In this document: positions 1 to 8,419 of the stretch, piece after piece
Numbering within the stretch: position 1 is the first letter of the stretch
Layout of the letters: each line of letters starts with the position of its first letter
Assembly (NCBI GenBank): GCA_035566895.1
Contig: DATMQA010000182.1
Coordinates: 44,407-108,406 of the forward strand
Length of the DNA: 64,000 nt
Reading direction: 5' to 3'
DNA from: DATMQA01 sp035566895
Lineage (GTDB): Bacteria; Verrucomicrobiota; Verrucomicrobiia; Limisphaerales; UBA8199
Program-made: the position numbers and the translations under genes
The notes under the pieces: model-generated
The model's input: only the letters and a program-made list of their open reading frames with translations
Databases searched by the model: none
What the model was told of the DNA's origin: nothing

Positions 1-328
1 GCACCGCGCCTAAGAACAGATAAAACGTGTTGGCGAGCGGGCTAGCTTCTCCTTTGAGGTTGAGATGGATTCCGCCCGCCACCACGAACAGCGACCCGAT
101 GAGCACGATAAAACTGAAATATTCATGGGTCACTTGGAGCACCCGCCCATAGGCATGAAGCCCGAAGCAGTAGTAACCGAGGGTGATGGCGCCCAGGCAT
201 AGAGCGATTTGGGGATAATATTTCTCCCAAGCCCGCCTGAACGCTAGCGGCGCCAGCGCGATGGCAGTTAGCAATACCCCGAAAGGCAGAATCATCCATG
301 GGTTCGGTGTGATTTGATCGGGACCCAT
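1..328 (-). CDS. Sodium:proton antiporter / ArsB-NhaD type permease, N-terminal part
   Basis: The reverse strand reads an uninterrupted N-terminal segment beginning at ATG 328 and running off the window edge, so only about 109 residues are seen. It contains three hydrophobic stretches, including LTAIALAPLAFRRAW and a second around YSFIVLIGSLFVVAGG, followed by the signature GGIHLNLKGEASPLANTF. That signature is characteristic of the citrate/NhaD/arsenite permease superfamily antiporters of Bacteroidota and Verrucomicrobiota. Known function of the family is inner-membrane ion exchange. A stop codon (TAG) lies four codons upstream of the chosen ATG in the same frame, which fixes the start closely. 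Substrate cannot be told from this piece. Confidence 0.72.
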   Translation of the reverse strand, partial: MGPDQITPNPWMILPFGVLLTAIALAPLAFRRAWEKYYPQIALCLGAITLGYYCFGLHAYGRVLQVTHEYFSFIVLIGSLFVVAGGIHLNLKGEASPLANTFYLFLGAV

Positions 329-702
329 GGGGCGAACCTAAATTGGCAAGAGCGGATTGCCAATGGCCAATTTAGGACGTCTTCTGAACGAGGGCGAGGC
401 CGGGCGGCGTCCCGCTTGCGCGTGACCTGCGCCACGGCGGACTCACCCTCGTCCAGAGAAACCAGGCGCTCGCCAGACGCGGCGGCGCGTCGATGAGCCA
501 TTCGCGCGGACGGAGCAAAAGGCGTAGCGCAGATTCTGAACCGGTCGTATCGCCGGGTTCCGACCGGCAGACGATCCAAACAGAATGGAATCGCGCCATG
601 CGGCGACTCGCATGCAGTTCGTCGGCCAGCAGGTTAGGAATCTGAGATGCGGCAGATTAAGAATCTGCGCTACGATTTGCAGAAAGCTTTTCGATGAAGC
701 TT
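329..702. repeat. Gene-free stretch with a 15-bp inverted repeat (523-537 / 660-674)
   Basis: No convincing gene lies here. The bases CGTAGCGCAGATTCT at 523-537 recur as their exact reverse complement at 660-674, bounding about 152 bp. The right arm is preceded by related words (GGAATCTGAGATGCGG at 639-654). The shape is that of a non-autonomous palindromic element or a mobile hairpin repeat rather than a terminator, because the arms are far apart and no T-run follows. The short reading frames in this stretch are rich in Arg and Ser and look like shadows. Confidence 0.55.
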
Positions 703-1044
703 TCATACGGCCAGGAGCTCCCGGCTGCGCTGGCGCACTACTTCCTGACGTTCGGCATGGCGCCGGGCTACCTCGGCTTTTTCCTCAAACAGCACCGGGA
801 ACACCAGCAACGGATAGGCCGTCACCCAGGCCAGGGCCGCGGCCTCATTGGCCGCCCGCCGCACTTGGCTGCCGAACTCCCACTCCCATGACTGTTCCAA
901 CCGCTCGGTCACCAGCCGATTCTTGAGCCGTTCAAAACGGCTCTCCTGCACCGCCCGGAAGGGTGCGGGAAACACCGGCTTGACCTCAAACCCCGTTTCG
1001 GCCGCGAACTCCGTCGGCACCCGCGTATTGCTGTTTATATTCAT
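703..1044 (-). CDS. Small conserved-looking hypothetical protein, 113 aa
   Basis: Function unknown. The protein starts MNINSNTRVPTEFAAE, has no signal peptide or membrane segment, and carries a well-behaved amphipathic middle part containing SQVRRAANEAAALAWVT and a charged helical C-terminus with many Arg, Glu and Gln. Amino-acid composition is balanced, with a hydrophobic patch YPLLVFPVLFEEK, unlike the Arg/Ser-rich shadows around it. I have the impression of similar short proteins in Verrucomicrobiota but cannot verify that here. It stands alone: a hairpin with A/T flanks lies just upstream and a repeat-bearing gap follows. Confidence 0.6.
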   Translation of the reverse strand: MNINSNTRVPTEFAAETGFEVKPVFPAPFRAVQESRFERLKNRLVTERLEQSWEWEFGSQVRRAANEAAALAWVTAYPLLVFPVLFEEKAEVARRHAERQEVVRQRSRELLAV

Positions 1045-1091
1045 TTCTGCCTTTCTTTGCTGCCGCCACGAGGACGGCGATTTGGTTAAAC

Positions 1092-1129
1092 AAAAAACCC
1101 GCGGCTGCCTGGCAATCGCGGGTTTTTTT
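1092..1129. terminator. Bidirectional rho-independent-type hairpin
   Basis: Six A residues and CCCGCG (1092-1103) pair with CGCGGG followed by seven T residues (1117-1129) around a 13-nt loop. Because both A and T tracts flank the GC stem it can work on either strand. It sits 48 bp upstream of the start of the 113-aa gene, so it more likely insulates that gene than ends a visible one. Confidence 0.6.
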
Positions 1130-1461
1130 GGAAATCTTGTTTGTTTTGGTTAGAAGTTCCCTCCCACGATGCCAGCGCGGCCATAGGCGCAATGCCACAT
1201 GGACGTCTGTCCATCGACGCGCTGGACGCAAATGTTAAACTTCGTTGTCATCTCTTAACGGCCAGAAACTAACACCTTCCGCAGCGTTGTCAAACGGATT
1301 TCTAACCCATTTTGGCCCAGTTCTAGGCACGCTCAGGTTTTCGCTTTGACGGCAGGGGTCAAAGGGGGTAGAAGAAGAGGACATCCCGGCGGATCGATCA
1401 AACTTTGGGTTTTCCCATCGGAGCTTGTCGAGGCGCGGGTCAATGCTAATTTGGTAAGTAG
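1130..1461. other. Intergenic region, nothing recognised
   Basis: About 330 bp separating the hairpin from the kinase gene. I see no coherent reading frame, RNA fold or repeat. It presumably holds the kinase promoter, but no -35/-10 pair is clear enough to report. Confidence 0.4.
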
Positions 1462-2475
1462 ATGAGTACGAGCGATAAACCATTAAAGATGGTTACCTGT
1501 CCCAATCCCGAGTGTGGAGCCAAGGCGTTCATACCCGGGGACCTGCCGCCGCTGGCGACCGAACCATGCAAGCGCTGCGGCTACCCCATTATGATGCCGA
1601 TGCAACTGCGGCAGTTCGAGTTGCGCAGCAAGATTGCTTCCGGCGGTCAGGGCAAGGTCTATCGTGCCTGGGACACGGTTCTGGAACGATTAGTGGCGGT
1701 GAAGATCATGCGTAAGGAGCTCGAAAATGACCCGGTCGCGCTGGAGAGCTTTTTTCGCGAAGCCCGCGCCTGCGCCGGCCTCAATCACACCAACATCATC
1801 CATATCTACGCGTTCGACGAATATGAGGGCCAAAAGTACTTAGTAATGGAACTGGCCGACCGGGGCAGCTTGGACAGCCGTATCGAAAAGCAGCAACGAC
1901 TGCACGAGTTGGAAATTCTGGATATCGGCGTCAAAATCGCGCGAGCGCTGGACATGGCGCTCAAACACAACCTGTTGCACCGGGACATTAAGCCCGGCAA
2001 CATCCTTTTCGACGCCGACAATGAGCCCAAGCTGATCGATTTCGGCCTGGCCCGTAGCGTCGAGGCCGAACCGGAATCCACCACTGTAACTGAGGGCACT
2101 CCCTACTATGTCGCGCCCGAAAAAATCAAACGCGAGCCGGAGACTTTTCTCTCCGATATGTATAGCTTGGGTTGCACCCTGTATCATGCTTTGACCGGTC
2201 ACGTGCCCTTTGAAGCGCCCAGCGTCGAGGAACTCGTCGCTGCGCATGTTCACACAGCCTTGACTGCGCCCAACCTGGTCGTGCCCGAGATCACCCAACC
2301 TACCAGCGAGGCGCTGGTGAAAGTACTGGCCAAAAACCCCGGCGATCGCTACCTCAGCTATGACGAGTTCTGCATGGCGTTGGAACTGGCCCGTGGCAAA
2401 TTGCTCATTCAACAGACTACTCAACCGGCGGGCGGCAAAGGCGCCAAAAGCAAAACCAGTTGGTGGCGGCGGTAA
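1462..2475 (+). CDS. Serine/threonine protein kinase with N-terminal zinc ribbon, 337 aa
   Basis: A Hanks-type (PknB-like) kinase expected to phosphorylate protein Ser/Thr with ATP. Residues 13-39 hold a four-cysteine ribbon (C13, C18, C36, C39). The kinase domain follows from about 52 to 315: glycine-rich loop IASGGQGKVY (58-67), catalytic lysine in VAVK (K81), the C-helix glutamate E100, catalytic loop HRDIKPGN (173-180, D175 and N180), DFG 193-195, APE 218-220. All catalytic residues are present, so it should be active. There is no transmembrane segment or extracellular sensor, only a short Gly/Lys tail, so it is a cytosolic kinase whose zinc ribbon may bind a partner. No phosphatase or FHA gene is adjacent. 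Confidence 0.9.
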   Translation: MSTSDKPLKMVTCPNPECGAKAFIPGDLPPLATEPCKRCGYPIMMPMQLRQFELRSKIASGGQGKVYRAWDTVLERLVAVKIMRKELENDPVALESFFREARACAGLNHTNIIHIYAFDEYEGQKYLVMELADRGSLDSRIEKQQRLHELEILDIGVKIARALDMALKHNLLHRDIKPGNILFDADNEPKLIDFGLARSVEAEPESTTVTEGTPYYVAPEKIKREPETFLSDMYSLGCTLYHALTGHVPFEAPSVEELVAAHVHTALTAPNLVVPEITQPTSEALVKVLAKNPGDRYLSYDEFCMALELARGKLLIQQTTQPAGGKGAKSKTSWWRR

Positions 2476-2578
2476 TTACGCTTAACGCACCACAAGCTGC
2501 AAAGTTACACGTCTTCACGTCGGGAGGAGAGCCAGGTGCTACCCCTGTCACAAGGCGCCCTTGTCACCGTTTATCGGC

Positions 2579-3034
2579 TTATTTCTTTTCGGTAGCGCCT
2601 TTCCTTTCCGGCATTTTCGTGTCCCCAAAAGTCACTTTGGTCGCTACTAACTGGCCGTCCTTCCCGGTTTTGTAGCCCAGGCTCACCGGCTCGCCCACTA
2701 CCCCGTCCTCAAGCGTCGCGGGCTTTCCACCCTTGAATATTTTGGTTTCGGAAGTTACTTGGTACGTGTGCTTGCCCAGCGTAATCGTTTTCGCGGTCAT
2801 CTCAACCGCGGCCAGCTTGCCGTGCACCCCACCGCCCGTTCGCTTCTTCTCGGATCCTTCGGTAGTCCCGGCGCTGGATTTTTTCTCAGCTTTCGAGGGC
2901 TCTTTCGTTTCGGTGACGGCCTTTTTCTCCGCGCCGGCCTTGTTGGTATTTTGCGCGAGAAGTTGGCCCGGCAAAACCGCCATTCCAAGCATGAGCAGAC
3001 CCGGAACGACAATCTTTAATGTAGATTTTATCAT
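2579..3034 (-). CDS. Exported lysine/glutamate-rich protein, possible DUF5666-like domain, 151 aa
   Basis: ATG at 3034 gives a clear signal peptide (IKSTLKIVVPGLLMLGMAV, cut after LLAQ). A low-complexity Lys/Glu/Thr linker spans about residues 30-70. The C-terminal 75 residues form a small beta-rich domain with the pattern V-x-G-K-L-x-x-V and T-x-T-I-T-L, then T-K-I-F-K-G-G-K, L-E-D-G-x-x-G-E-P-V and A-T-K-V-T. This resembles DUF5666-type OB-like exported domains; that assignment is by eye only. Periplasmic or surface location is inferred. An upstream in-frame TTG at 3040 is a less likely start. Confidence 0.65.
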   Translation of the reverse strand: MIKSTLKIVVPGLLMLGMAVLPGQLLAQNTNKAGAEKKAVTETKEPSKAEKKSSAGTTEGSEKKRTGGGVHGKLAAVEMTAKTITLGKHTYQVTSETKIFKGGKPATLEDGVVGEPVSLGYKTGKDGQLVATKVTFGDTKMPERKGATEKK

Positions 3035-3161
3035 AGTCAATTTTATGGTTTCTGTTTCGGTCGTTAAGACGGCTTATTGATTAGCAAATTCACGTTCAGA
3101 GGCAAGCGCAAGAAGCTGAGGGATGCGCCGCCGGAAATGATACCGCCTCAGCAGTGGGAAC

Positions 3162-3710
3162 TTACCATTTGCCTTCCGCCAGCAGCGCGGTCACATTTTT
3201 GGCGAGGTCGTCAGCCAGGAGCGGCAAGGCTTGGCGCTCCGCGCTTGTCAAATCAGAGCCGACCCGGATAAGGGTCGAGCCAATGACGGTTTGGTGAAGA
3301 TTGGTTTTGCCAGTCGTGCGTTCCATAGCGACCACCTCCGCCGTCAATCGCAGCCGGAAATCCCGAACAGTGAGGATGTCATTGGAGGCCAGAGTCACCT
3401 CCAGCCGGTCATAACGGGTAATGCTACCCGTAAGGATAATGTCCCCATCGCCATGCGAAGCCAGTTTGTAAGTGCCATCCCGCTGCAACTCTTTGCGAAG
3501 TTGGGATGTAACTGGGTCGCTCAAACGTGGTTCGAGCGTCTGGTTGGCGAAAGGGGTGATTTGGATTGATCTTTCCCCTGCCGCCAGGCCGTTGACCGGG
3601 CCCAATTGGTAACCGGCACAGCCGCAGAGAATAAGGGTCACCAGAAAGGCAAAAAGGGCGGCACATGCGGACGCGAAACCCCAAACCCGGATTTCGGATC
3701 TGACGCGCAT
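3162..3710 (-). CDS. lptE: LPS-assembly lipoprotein, LptE-like, 182 aa
   Basis: ATG 3710 lies one base past the stop codon of the BamD-like gene, so the two are translationally linked; an upstream in-frame start at 3776 would overlap that gene. The protein begins with a basic n-region, a hydrophobic stretch and a lipobox ending LILCGC, then GYQLGP. The body contains IQITPFANQTLEPRLSDPV and a DGDIILTGSITRY segment, the pattern of the LptE/RlpB family (SBDS-like fold) that plugs the LptD barrel and delivers lipopolysaccharide to the outer membrane. Sequence identity in this family is low, so the assignment rests on lipobox, length and the GxI-xxY core. Confidence 0.75.
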   Translation of the reverse strand: MRVRSEIRVWGFASACAALFAFLVTLILCGCAGYQLGPVNGLAAGERSIQITPFANQTLEPRLSDPVTSQLRKELQRDGTYKLASHGDGDIILTGSITRYDRLEVTLASNDILTVRDFRLRLTAEVVAMERTTGKTNLHQTVIGSTLIRVGSDLTSAERQALPLLADDLAKNVTALLAEGKW

Positions 3711-3711
3711 G

Positions 3712-4695
3712 CTAATTAGTAGCCGTTTGGCTGCGCTTCTTGAGTTCGTCGATGCGTTGACGTGCCTCATTGGCATAAGGCGAATTGGGATCCGAGAGAA
3801 GTACTTCGTTATAATAAACCCGCGCTCCCTTCCACTTTTGATACTTTTCGTAGAACTTCGCGATTTGAAAGTTACCTCGCGCCTGCTCGGTCTTCAGCAA
3901 GCTGATAATCCGCTGCGCTTCGCTGACGCGCTTGTCATTTGGGAACAGGGTAATGAAGTCGGTGAATGTAGCGATGGCTTGGCCCGCCGTGCTTTGATCA
4001 TACTCGGCGGTTTGGGCCTGCTTCTGGTAGGCCAGCGCCTGCCGGTAAAGGGCGTCGGCCGCAACCTGCGGGCGGTCATGGTACCGATCGGCAGCCGTTT
4101 CGTACGCCTTGGCCGCGAGCGGAAAATTCTTTTGCTTCTCACGCGCGGAGCCGATCTTCATTTGAGCCTCGGGGGCCACATCGCTGTAGGGGCCGTTCTT
4201 GACGATTTTCTCGTACAACTCGGCAGTCTTATCCATCGAAGGGTAGGGGATGACGCCCCAAAGCCTGAACCATTTCCCGCCGAGGAACAGGTTGGCGATG
4301 GCGTATTGGCGCTGCAGAATTTCGGCGTAGTTGGCGATCTTGGGCTGTTTCTCCAGCACCTTCTGGTATTCCCTGAAGGCTTTTTCGTCTTTGCCTTGCG
4401 CCTCGTAACAGCGGCCCACGAGGTACTGCGCCTGGGGTGCGTAATCGGACAACGGCCAGACCCGCACCACGCGACGGGCCGCTTTGATCGCCAGGCTGTA
4501 ATCCTTTTTATCAAAGGCCTTCTGCGCGACGTCCATTTGCTCTTTCGCGCGTGGCCGCTGCCACTTGCCCTCCCCGCCCACGGGCTCATAGGTCCAGCCT
4601 TCGCCAGGCCGATAGATCAGCGGGGCTGGTGAGCGAAACGGGAAAGCCATCAAACAGCCTAGAGTGAGCAGCAGGCGAATAAACCGACGATTCAT
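3712..4695 (-). CDS. bamD: BamD/YfiO-like TPR outer-membrane assembly protein, 327 aa
   Basis: Start chosen at ATG 4695 (MNRRFIRLLL), preceded in frame by a GTG at 4719. A signal peptide (LLLTLGCLMAFPF) is followed by tetratricopeptide-type helices covering most of the chain, for example a segment with AQKAFDKKDYSLAIKAARRV, one with PQAQYLVGRCYEAQGKDEKA, and a final YEKYQKWKGARVYYNEVL. BamD is the essential TPR lipoprotein of the Bam complex inserting outer-membrane barrels; E. coli BamD is shorter, about 245 aa, and this one carries extra repeats. No clear lipobox is seen apart from the TLGC region. Pairing with the LptE-like gene fits an envelope-biogenesis unit. A generic TPR secretion factor is the alternative. 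Confidence 0.72.
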   Translation of the reverse strand: MNRRFIRLLLTLGCLMAFPFRSPAPLIYRPGEGWTYEPVGGEGKWQRPRAKEQMDVAQKAFDKKDYSLAIKAARRVVRVWPLSDYAPQAQYLVGRCYEAQGKDEKAFREYQKVLEKQPKIANYAEILQRQYAIANLFLGGKWFRLWGVIPYPSMDKTAELYEKIVKNGPYSDVAPEAQMKIGSAREKQKNFPLAAKAYETAADRYHDRPQVAADALYRQALAYQKQAQTAEYDQSTAGQAIATFTDFITLFPNDKRVSEAQRIISLLKTEQARGNFQIAKFYEKYQKWKGARVYYNEVLLSDPNSPYANEARQRIDELKKRSQTATN

Positions 4696-4759
4696 GCGGC
4701 TTACGTTAATGATGGCCACGCCAGAGTGTCCAGACTAAACCAAGCCCGCCAAAGCCTTC

Positions 4760-5275
4760 TCAGCCCCGATAGACGATAAACACCCCGAAATCCGTAAGCA
4801 GTTTCTGCGTGCCAATATCCAGGTAGCTGTAGTTGAGGGTGCTGATGCTGACCAGGTTGGTTTCACCGATTTTGACCAGAAAGTTCGAGATGACTTCGTC
4901 GAACTTGTCATGGCCGACCTCGATACAATCGGTGTGGCGAATGGTTTTCGTGCGGATGCGTTTATCGGTGTCCTTGGCCGCGACTTCCATCGGCGGCAGC
5001 GGTTTGGCGATCAGGCTCTCGGTGGATCTGTGGCTGGGCACCTTCAGATGCAATTCGATCTTCCGGGCTGCGGACGCGTCGATTGCATTGACTGGGTGCG
5101 CCTCCACCCTTGGCGCGCCGGCGATAGTCGGTATTCCGGTTCTTGGCCCGGGGGCCTGAGGCTCCGGGATTACGATAGACTCGCCGCAGGAAGGGCACTG
5201 GATTTCGGTGCCGGCCCCTGAAGCATCTACGGCGAGCTCTTGTTCGCACTTCGGACAGTTAAAGATAACATCCAT
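4760..5275 (-). CDS. Zinc-ribbon protein of unknown function, 171 aa
   Basis: The N-terminus carries a zinc ribbon with CPKC near residue 7 and CPSC near residue 27, the type that begins many short verrucomicrobial and planctomycetal proteins. A Pro-rich linker follows, then a mixed alpha/beta C-terminal half with DCIEVGHDKFDEVISNFLVK and a final LTDFGVFIVY. No enzyme motif is recognised. ATG 5275 is preferred to ATG 5308 because the ribbon then starts six residues in, as usual for this class. Lies between the bamD-like gene and a small membrane protein on the same strand. Confidence 0.6.
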   Translation of the reverse strand: MDVIFNCPKCEQELAVDASGAGTEIQCPSCGESIVIPEPQAPGPRTGIPTIAGAPRVEAHPVNAIDASAARKIELHLKVPSHRSTESLIAKPLPPMEVAAKDTDKRIRTKTIRHTDCIEVGHDKFDEVISNFLVKIGETNLVSISTLNYSYLDIGTQKLLTDFGVFIVYRG

Positions 5276-5343
5276 AAGCGGTCTTTCGTTCGCACTGTAC
5301 GCCGCCATCGTAACGACGCCTCTGCCGGAACACCAGAGAAAAG

Positions 5344-5757
5344 TTACTCGTACGTATTCTCAAGTTGCTTGATTCTGGGATAGACCGGCGAGGTAGCGGG
5401 CGTTCGGCCTTTGACCTCGGCGAAGATCCGTTTGGCTTCCGCGGGGTCTTCACGCGAAATCGCCAGGCAATAATCGAGTTGGATCCACGCCTTGCGCGGG
5501 TCCTGGACGCTGCGACCATAAGTCTTGAGCCAGTTTTTAAAGGCCGTCGGTCCCTGCTCCTGGGCGGCTCGCAGGCTGTTCTCCATTTGCTGGCTTTGGT
5601 TGGGCATGCCGGCTAGGTTCTCCGGTCTCACTTGGGCCGCCACGGCCTGTTTTTTGGACGTTTCTTCCTCGTTCCTTACCTTGTCCCACCGTAAATAGAG
5701 CAGCCAGCCGACGTAAAGGAATGCGGCGATAAAAAGAGCAGCAATGAGTTTGGTCAT
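5344..5757 (-). CDS. Single-span membrane protein of unknown function, 137 aa
   Basis: The chain starts with one transmembrane helix (ALFIAAFLYVGWLLYLRW, residues 7-24) and continues as a hydrophilic helical domain rich in Gln, Lys and Glu, ending with a tetratricopeptide-like piece (ISREDPAEAKRIFAEVKGR). Topology suggests an inner-membrane anchor with a soluble domain. The ATG overlaps the murA stop by four bases (5754-5757), so it is co-translated with murA. Function unknown. Confidence 0.65.
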   Translation of the reverse strand: MTKLIAALFIAAFLYVGWLLYLRWDKVRNEEETSKKQAVAAQVRPENLAGMPNQSQQMENSLRAAQEQGPTAFKNWLKTYGRSVQDPRKAWIQLDYCLAISREDPAEAKRIFAEVKGRTPATSPVYPRIKQLENTYE

Positions 5758-7016
5758 GATTCTTCGATCCGTTCGATGCGCGCGCCCAGTGCTCGGAGCT
5801 TGCCATCGAGATTCTCGTAGCCGCGGTCAATATGATAGACCCGGTTAACCTGGGTCGTGCCGCGCGCCGCCAGACCCGCTAGCACCAGCGCTGCCGAGGC
5901 CCGCAAGTCGCTCGCCATCACCGGCGCCCCGCTGAGCGGCTTGCCGCCTTTTACAATCGCGCTGGGTCCTTCAATTTCAATGTCGGCCCCAAGGCGCGCC
6001 AATTCACTGACGTGCATGAATCGGGATTCAAAAATCCGCTCGGTGATGATGCTGATGCCCGGGGTCACCGCCATCAACGCCATCATCTGCGCCTGCGCGT
6101 CGGTCGGAAAACCGGCATACGGCAGCGTTGTGATATCGACCGGCCGCAACCGGCCATTGCGGCGGACCGTCAGGCCCAGGCTGCTCTGCTCAATTTTCAG
6201 ACCCGCGTCTTTGAGCTTATCCAGCACCGCATGCATATGCTCGGCCCGCGCCCCGCGCAGCGTCACTTCTCCGTTCGTCACGGCCGCGGCGATGGCGTAA
6301 GTGGCTGCCTCGATCCGGTCGGGAATCACCTCGTGCTCCACCCCGTGCATTTCCCTGACCCCGGTGACCGTGATGGTTGGGCTGCCGGCACCCGTAATCC
6401 TGGCCCCCATCGCGTTGAGAAAACTCGCTAGGTCCACCACCTCGGGTTCGCACGCCGCGCTTTCGATCACCGTCACCCCCTCGGCCAGCGTCGCCGCCAT
6501 CATGACGTTGGCTGTGCCCAGCACGGTCGAGCCCGCGCGTCCCCCCAGGAACATTGCCGAGCCGACCAATCGTTTCGCGCTGGCATATACATACCCATTT
6601 TCGATCACGACTTTGGCTCCCAGCGCCTCGAATCCCTTCAGATGCAGATTGATTGGCCGTGCTCCGATGATGCACCCGCCCGGCAGCGAGACCGCCGCCT
6701 TGTGCAAACGGGCTAGCAGCGGTCCCATGATGCAGATCGAGCCTCGCATCTTCCGAATCAGATCGTAATCCCCGGCGCCCTTTATCTTTTTCGCCTGAAC
6801 CCGCACGCTGCCGTTATCAAACCGCACTTCCGCGCCCAGCCACGTCAGGATCTGCCCCATGAACCGCACATCGCTCAGTTTGGGCACCCGCCGGATGACG
6901 CAGGGTTCGCTCGTGAGCAACGTCGCCGCCAGGATTGGCAGCACGGCATTCTTGGCCCCGCTGATCGTGACCTCACCGCGCAGCGGCACGCCGCCTTTTA
7001 TGAGCAGACTGTCCAT
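5754..7016 (-). CDS. murA: UDP-N-acetylglucosamine 1-carboxyvinyltransferase
   Basis: Catalyses transfer of enolpyruvate from PEP to UDP-GlcNAc, the first committed step of peptidoglycan synthesis, in the cytoplasm. The 420-aa length and the motifs are standard: ISGAKNAVLP near residue 18 with K22 and N23, and the active-site loop LPGGCIIGAR with cysteine exactly at residue 115, the residue alkylated by fosfomycin; a Cys here predicts sensitivity. Later motifs include YPGFPTDAQAQ-like PYAGFPTDAQAQMMAL and the C-terminal AALVLAGLAA. Downstream on the same strand the membrane protein overlaps its stop; prmC lies 70 bp upstream. Confidence 0.96.
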   Translation of the reverse strand: MDSLLIKGGVPLRGEVTISGAKNAVLPILAATLLTSEPCVIRRVPKLSDVRFMGQILTWLGAEVRFDNGSVRVQAKKIKGAGDYDLIRKMRGSICIMGPLLARLHKAAVSLPGGCIIGARPINLHLKGFEALGAKVVIENGYVYASAKRLVGSAMFLGGRAGSTVLGTANVMMAATLAEGVTVIESAACEPEVVDLASFLNAMGARITGAGSPTITVTGVREMHGVEHEVIPDRIEAATYAIAAAVTNGEVTLRGARAEHMHAVLDKLKDAGLKIEQSSLGLTVRRNGRLRPVDITTLPYAGFPTDAQAQMMALMAVTPGISIITERIFESRFMHVSELARLGADIEIEGPSAIVKGGKPLSGAPVMASDLRASAALVLAGLAARGTTQVNRVYHIDRGYENLDGKLRALGARIERIEES

Positions 7017-7055
7017 GATCTGTGTACTTTGATATCTCGACGTTTCGCACCGGCC

Positions 7056-7094
7056 TCAATTAACTCAGTCGCCTTTTTAACCTATTTAACTCTT
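7056..7094 (-). repeat. 9-bp iteron array (GAGTTAAAT type)
   Basis: Read on the reverse strand: GAGTTAAAT, AGGTTAAAA, a degenerate unit, then GAGTTAATT. The first unit supplies the stop codon of prmC (AAG AGT TAA). The same unit recurs at about 12302, 32661, 43609, 45211 and 63435. Confidence 0.65.
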
Positions 7095-8000
7095 TCCAGA
7101 ATTGCCTTTGCGCGCGATCAAAATTCTAGGTCGATGAGTGTAATCTTCCGCGATCTGTTCGACAATCCAGTTTTGTTGCTGAAAGAGTGCACGGAGCGAT
7201 TCCTCCTGGCCATCGCCAAATTCCAACAACATTCTGCCGTCCGCCTTTAGGAAGTCCCCGGCTTCGGTTGCCAGTCGTCGATAATAATCCAGGCCGTCGG
7301 CACCCCCGTCCAGCGCCTGTCGCGGCTCGTAATCCCGCACCTCGGGTTGCAGAGCCATCAGCTCGGGAGTGGGGATGTACGGCGGGTTGCTGGCGATGAG
7401 ATCGAATGGGTTCTCTCCGGTCAACGCGGCGAAACCGTCTCCCTGGAAAAACCCGATCCGCTCCGCGACGCCATGTCTCGCCGCGTTTTGGCTGGCCACC
7501 TGGAGCGCCTCGGCCGAGAGGTCCAACGCCGATACGCGCAGCGCGGGGCAGTGGACCGCTAGGGCGATGGCCAGGCAGCCGCTTCCCGTGCCGAAATCCA
7601 TTGCGGTTGCCGGCTGCGGGTTTCCGGCGGAGATTCGATTGAGGAACTGCCAGCCGTATTCCGCCAATAATTCGGTTTCGGGACGGGGAACCAGTACATG
7701 ACGATTGACGGTGATTTCCAATCCGCAAAATGACGTCGAACCCATAATCTGCTGCAACGGTTCGCGCTGACCCCGCCGTTTGATCAGCTCCCGAAAACTG
7801 TCCAATTGCGAGGCCGTCAAGGCGCGTTCGAAGTTCAGGTACAACTGCATTCGCGGCAACTCCAGCAGATGGGCCAGCAGCAACTCGGTTTGCAGCCGCG
7901 GCGAGTCCACGCCCTTCTTTCCCAGGAATTCCGTGCTGCGTTGGATGACTTCCAAAACGGTCACGCCGACAAGGTAACGGACTGGGCCGGGACCATTCAA
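7086..8000 (-). CDS. prmC: Release factor glutamine (N5) methyltransferase
   Basis: Methylates the GGQ glutamine of peptide-chain release factors using S-adenosylmethionine. An N-terminal helical domain (about 1-100) recognises the factor; the Rossmann methyltransferase domain follows with motif I DFGTGSGCLA (135-144) and the catalytic NPPY at 205-208 in ASNPPYIPTPE. About 304 aa from ATG 8000; a GTG at 7964 would give a start closer to that of most family members (TVLEVIQRSTEFL), so the first twelve residues are uncertain. The usual partner prfA is not next to it. The stop codon lies inside a 9-bp repeat array. Confidence 0.94.
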   Translation of the reverse strand: MNGPGPVRYLVGVTVLEVIQRSTEFLGKKGVDSPRLQTELLLAHLLELPRMQLYLNFERALTASQLDSFRELIKRRGQREPLQQIMGSTSFCGLEITVNRHVLVPRPETELLAEYGWQFLNRISAGNPQPATAMDFGTGSGCLAIALAVHCPALRVSALDLSAEALQVASQNAARHGVAERIGFFQGDGFAALTGENPFDLIASNPPYIPTPELMALQPEVRDYEPRQALDGGADGLDYYRRLATEAGDFLKADGRMLLEFGDGQEESLRALFQQQNWIVEQIAEDYTHRPRILIARKGNSGKS

Positions 8001-8059
8001 GAAAGCACCATTTGAAATTTATGCGACCCTGGGCGACAGTGGGGGCGAACGAGGAAAAT

Positions 8060-8419
8060 ATGAAAACTAAACTCATTGCTATTGTTTGTGCGATAACTCT
8101 CGGCTGGGTCTCCACGACTCCGGCCTTTGCCTCCACCCGGACTGATACCGTGGCAGTAGGCGCCGATGCCGTCGTGGGCCGGCCGCTGTGTTTTGCCGCG
8201 ACGATTCTCGGCAGCGCGGTGTTTCTGGTCTCCCTGCCCGTTGCCGCAACCTCCGGCAGCATTCACTCCTCCGCCGAAGCGCTGGTGTTAAAACCCGCCC
8301 GCGCCACATTCGTCCGGCCCTTGGGTGATTTCAGCTCCCCCAAGGATACGTCAGACGAGGAACTGTACAGCGGAACGACAACCAGCAAAAAGCCCCTCCG
8401 CGCCAAAGCCAAGGGCTAG
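8060..8419 (+). CDS. Exported or membrane small protein of unknown function, 119 aa
   Basis: ATG 8060 follows a good ribosome site (GAGGAAAAT). The protein has an N-terminal signal (TKLIAIVCAITLGWVSTTPAFA) and a second hydrophobic segment (LCFAATILGSAVFLVSLPVA), then a moderately conserved-looking LVLKPARATFVRPLGDF and a Lys-rich tail. The pattern of a second helix followed by VxPAxxTFxRPLGxF is one I associate with uncharacterised multi-species exported proteins of proteobacteria; this is recollection, not a search result. It is divergent from prmC and therefore has its own promoter. Confidence 0.62.
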   Translation: MKTKLIAIVCAITLGWVSTTPAFASTRTDTVAVGADAVVGRPLCFAATILGSAVFLVSLPVAATSGSIHSSAEALVLKPARATFVRPLGDFSSPKDTSDEELYSGTTTSKKPLRAKAKG

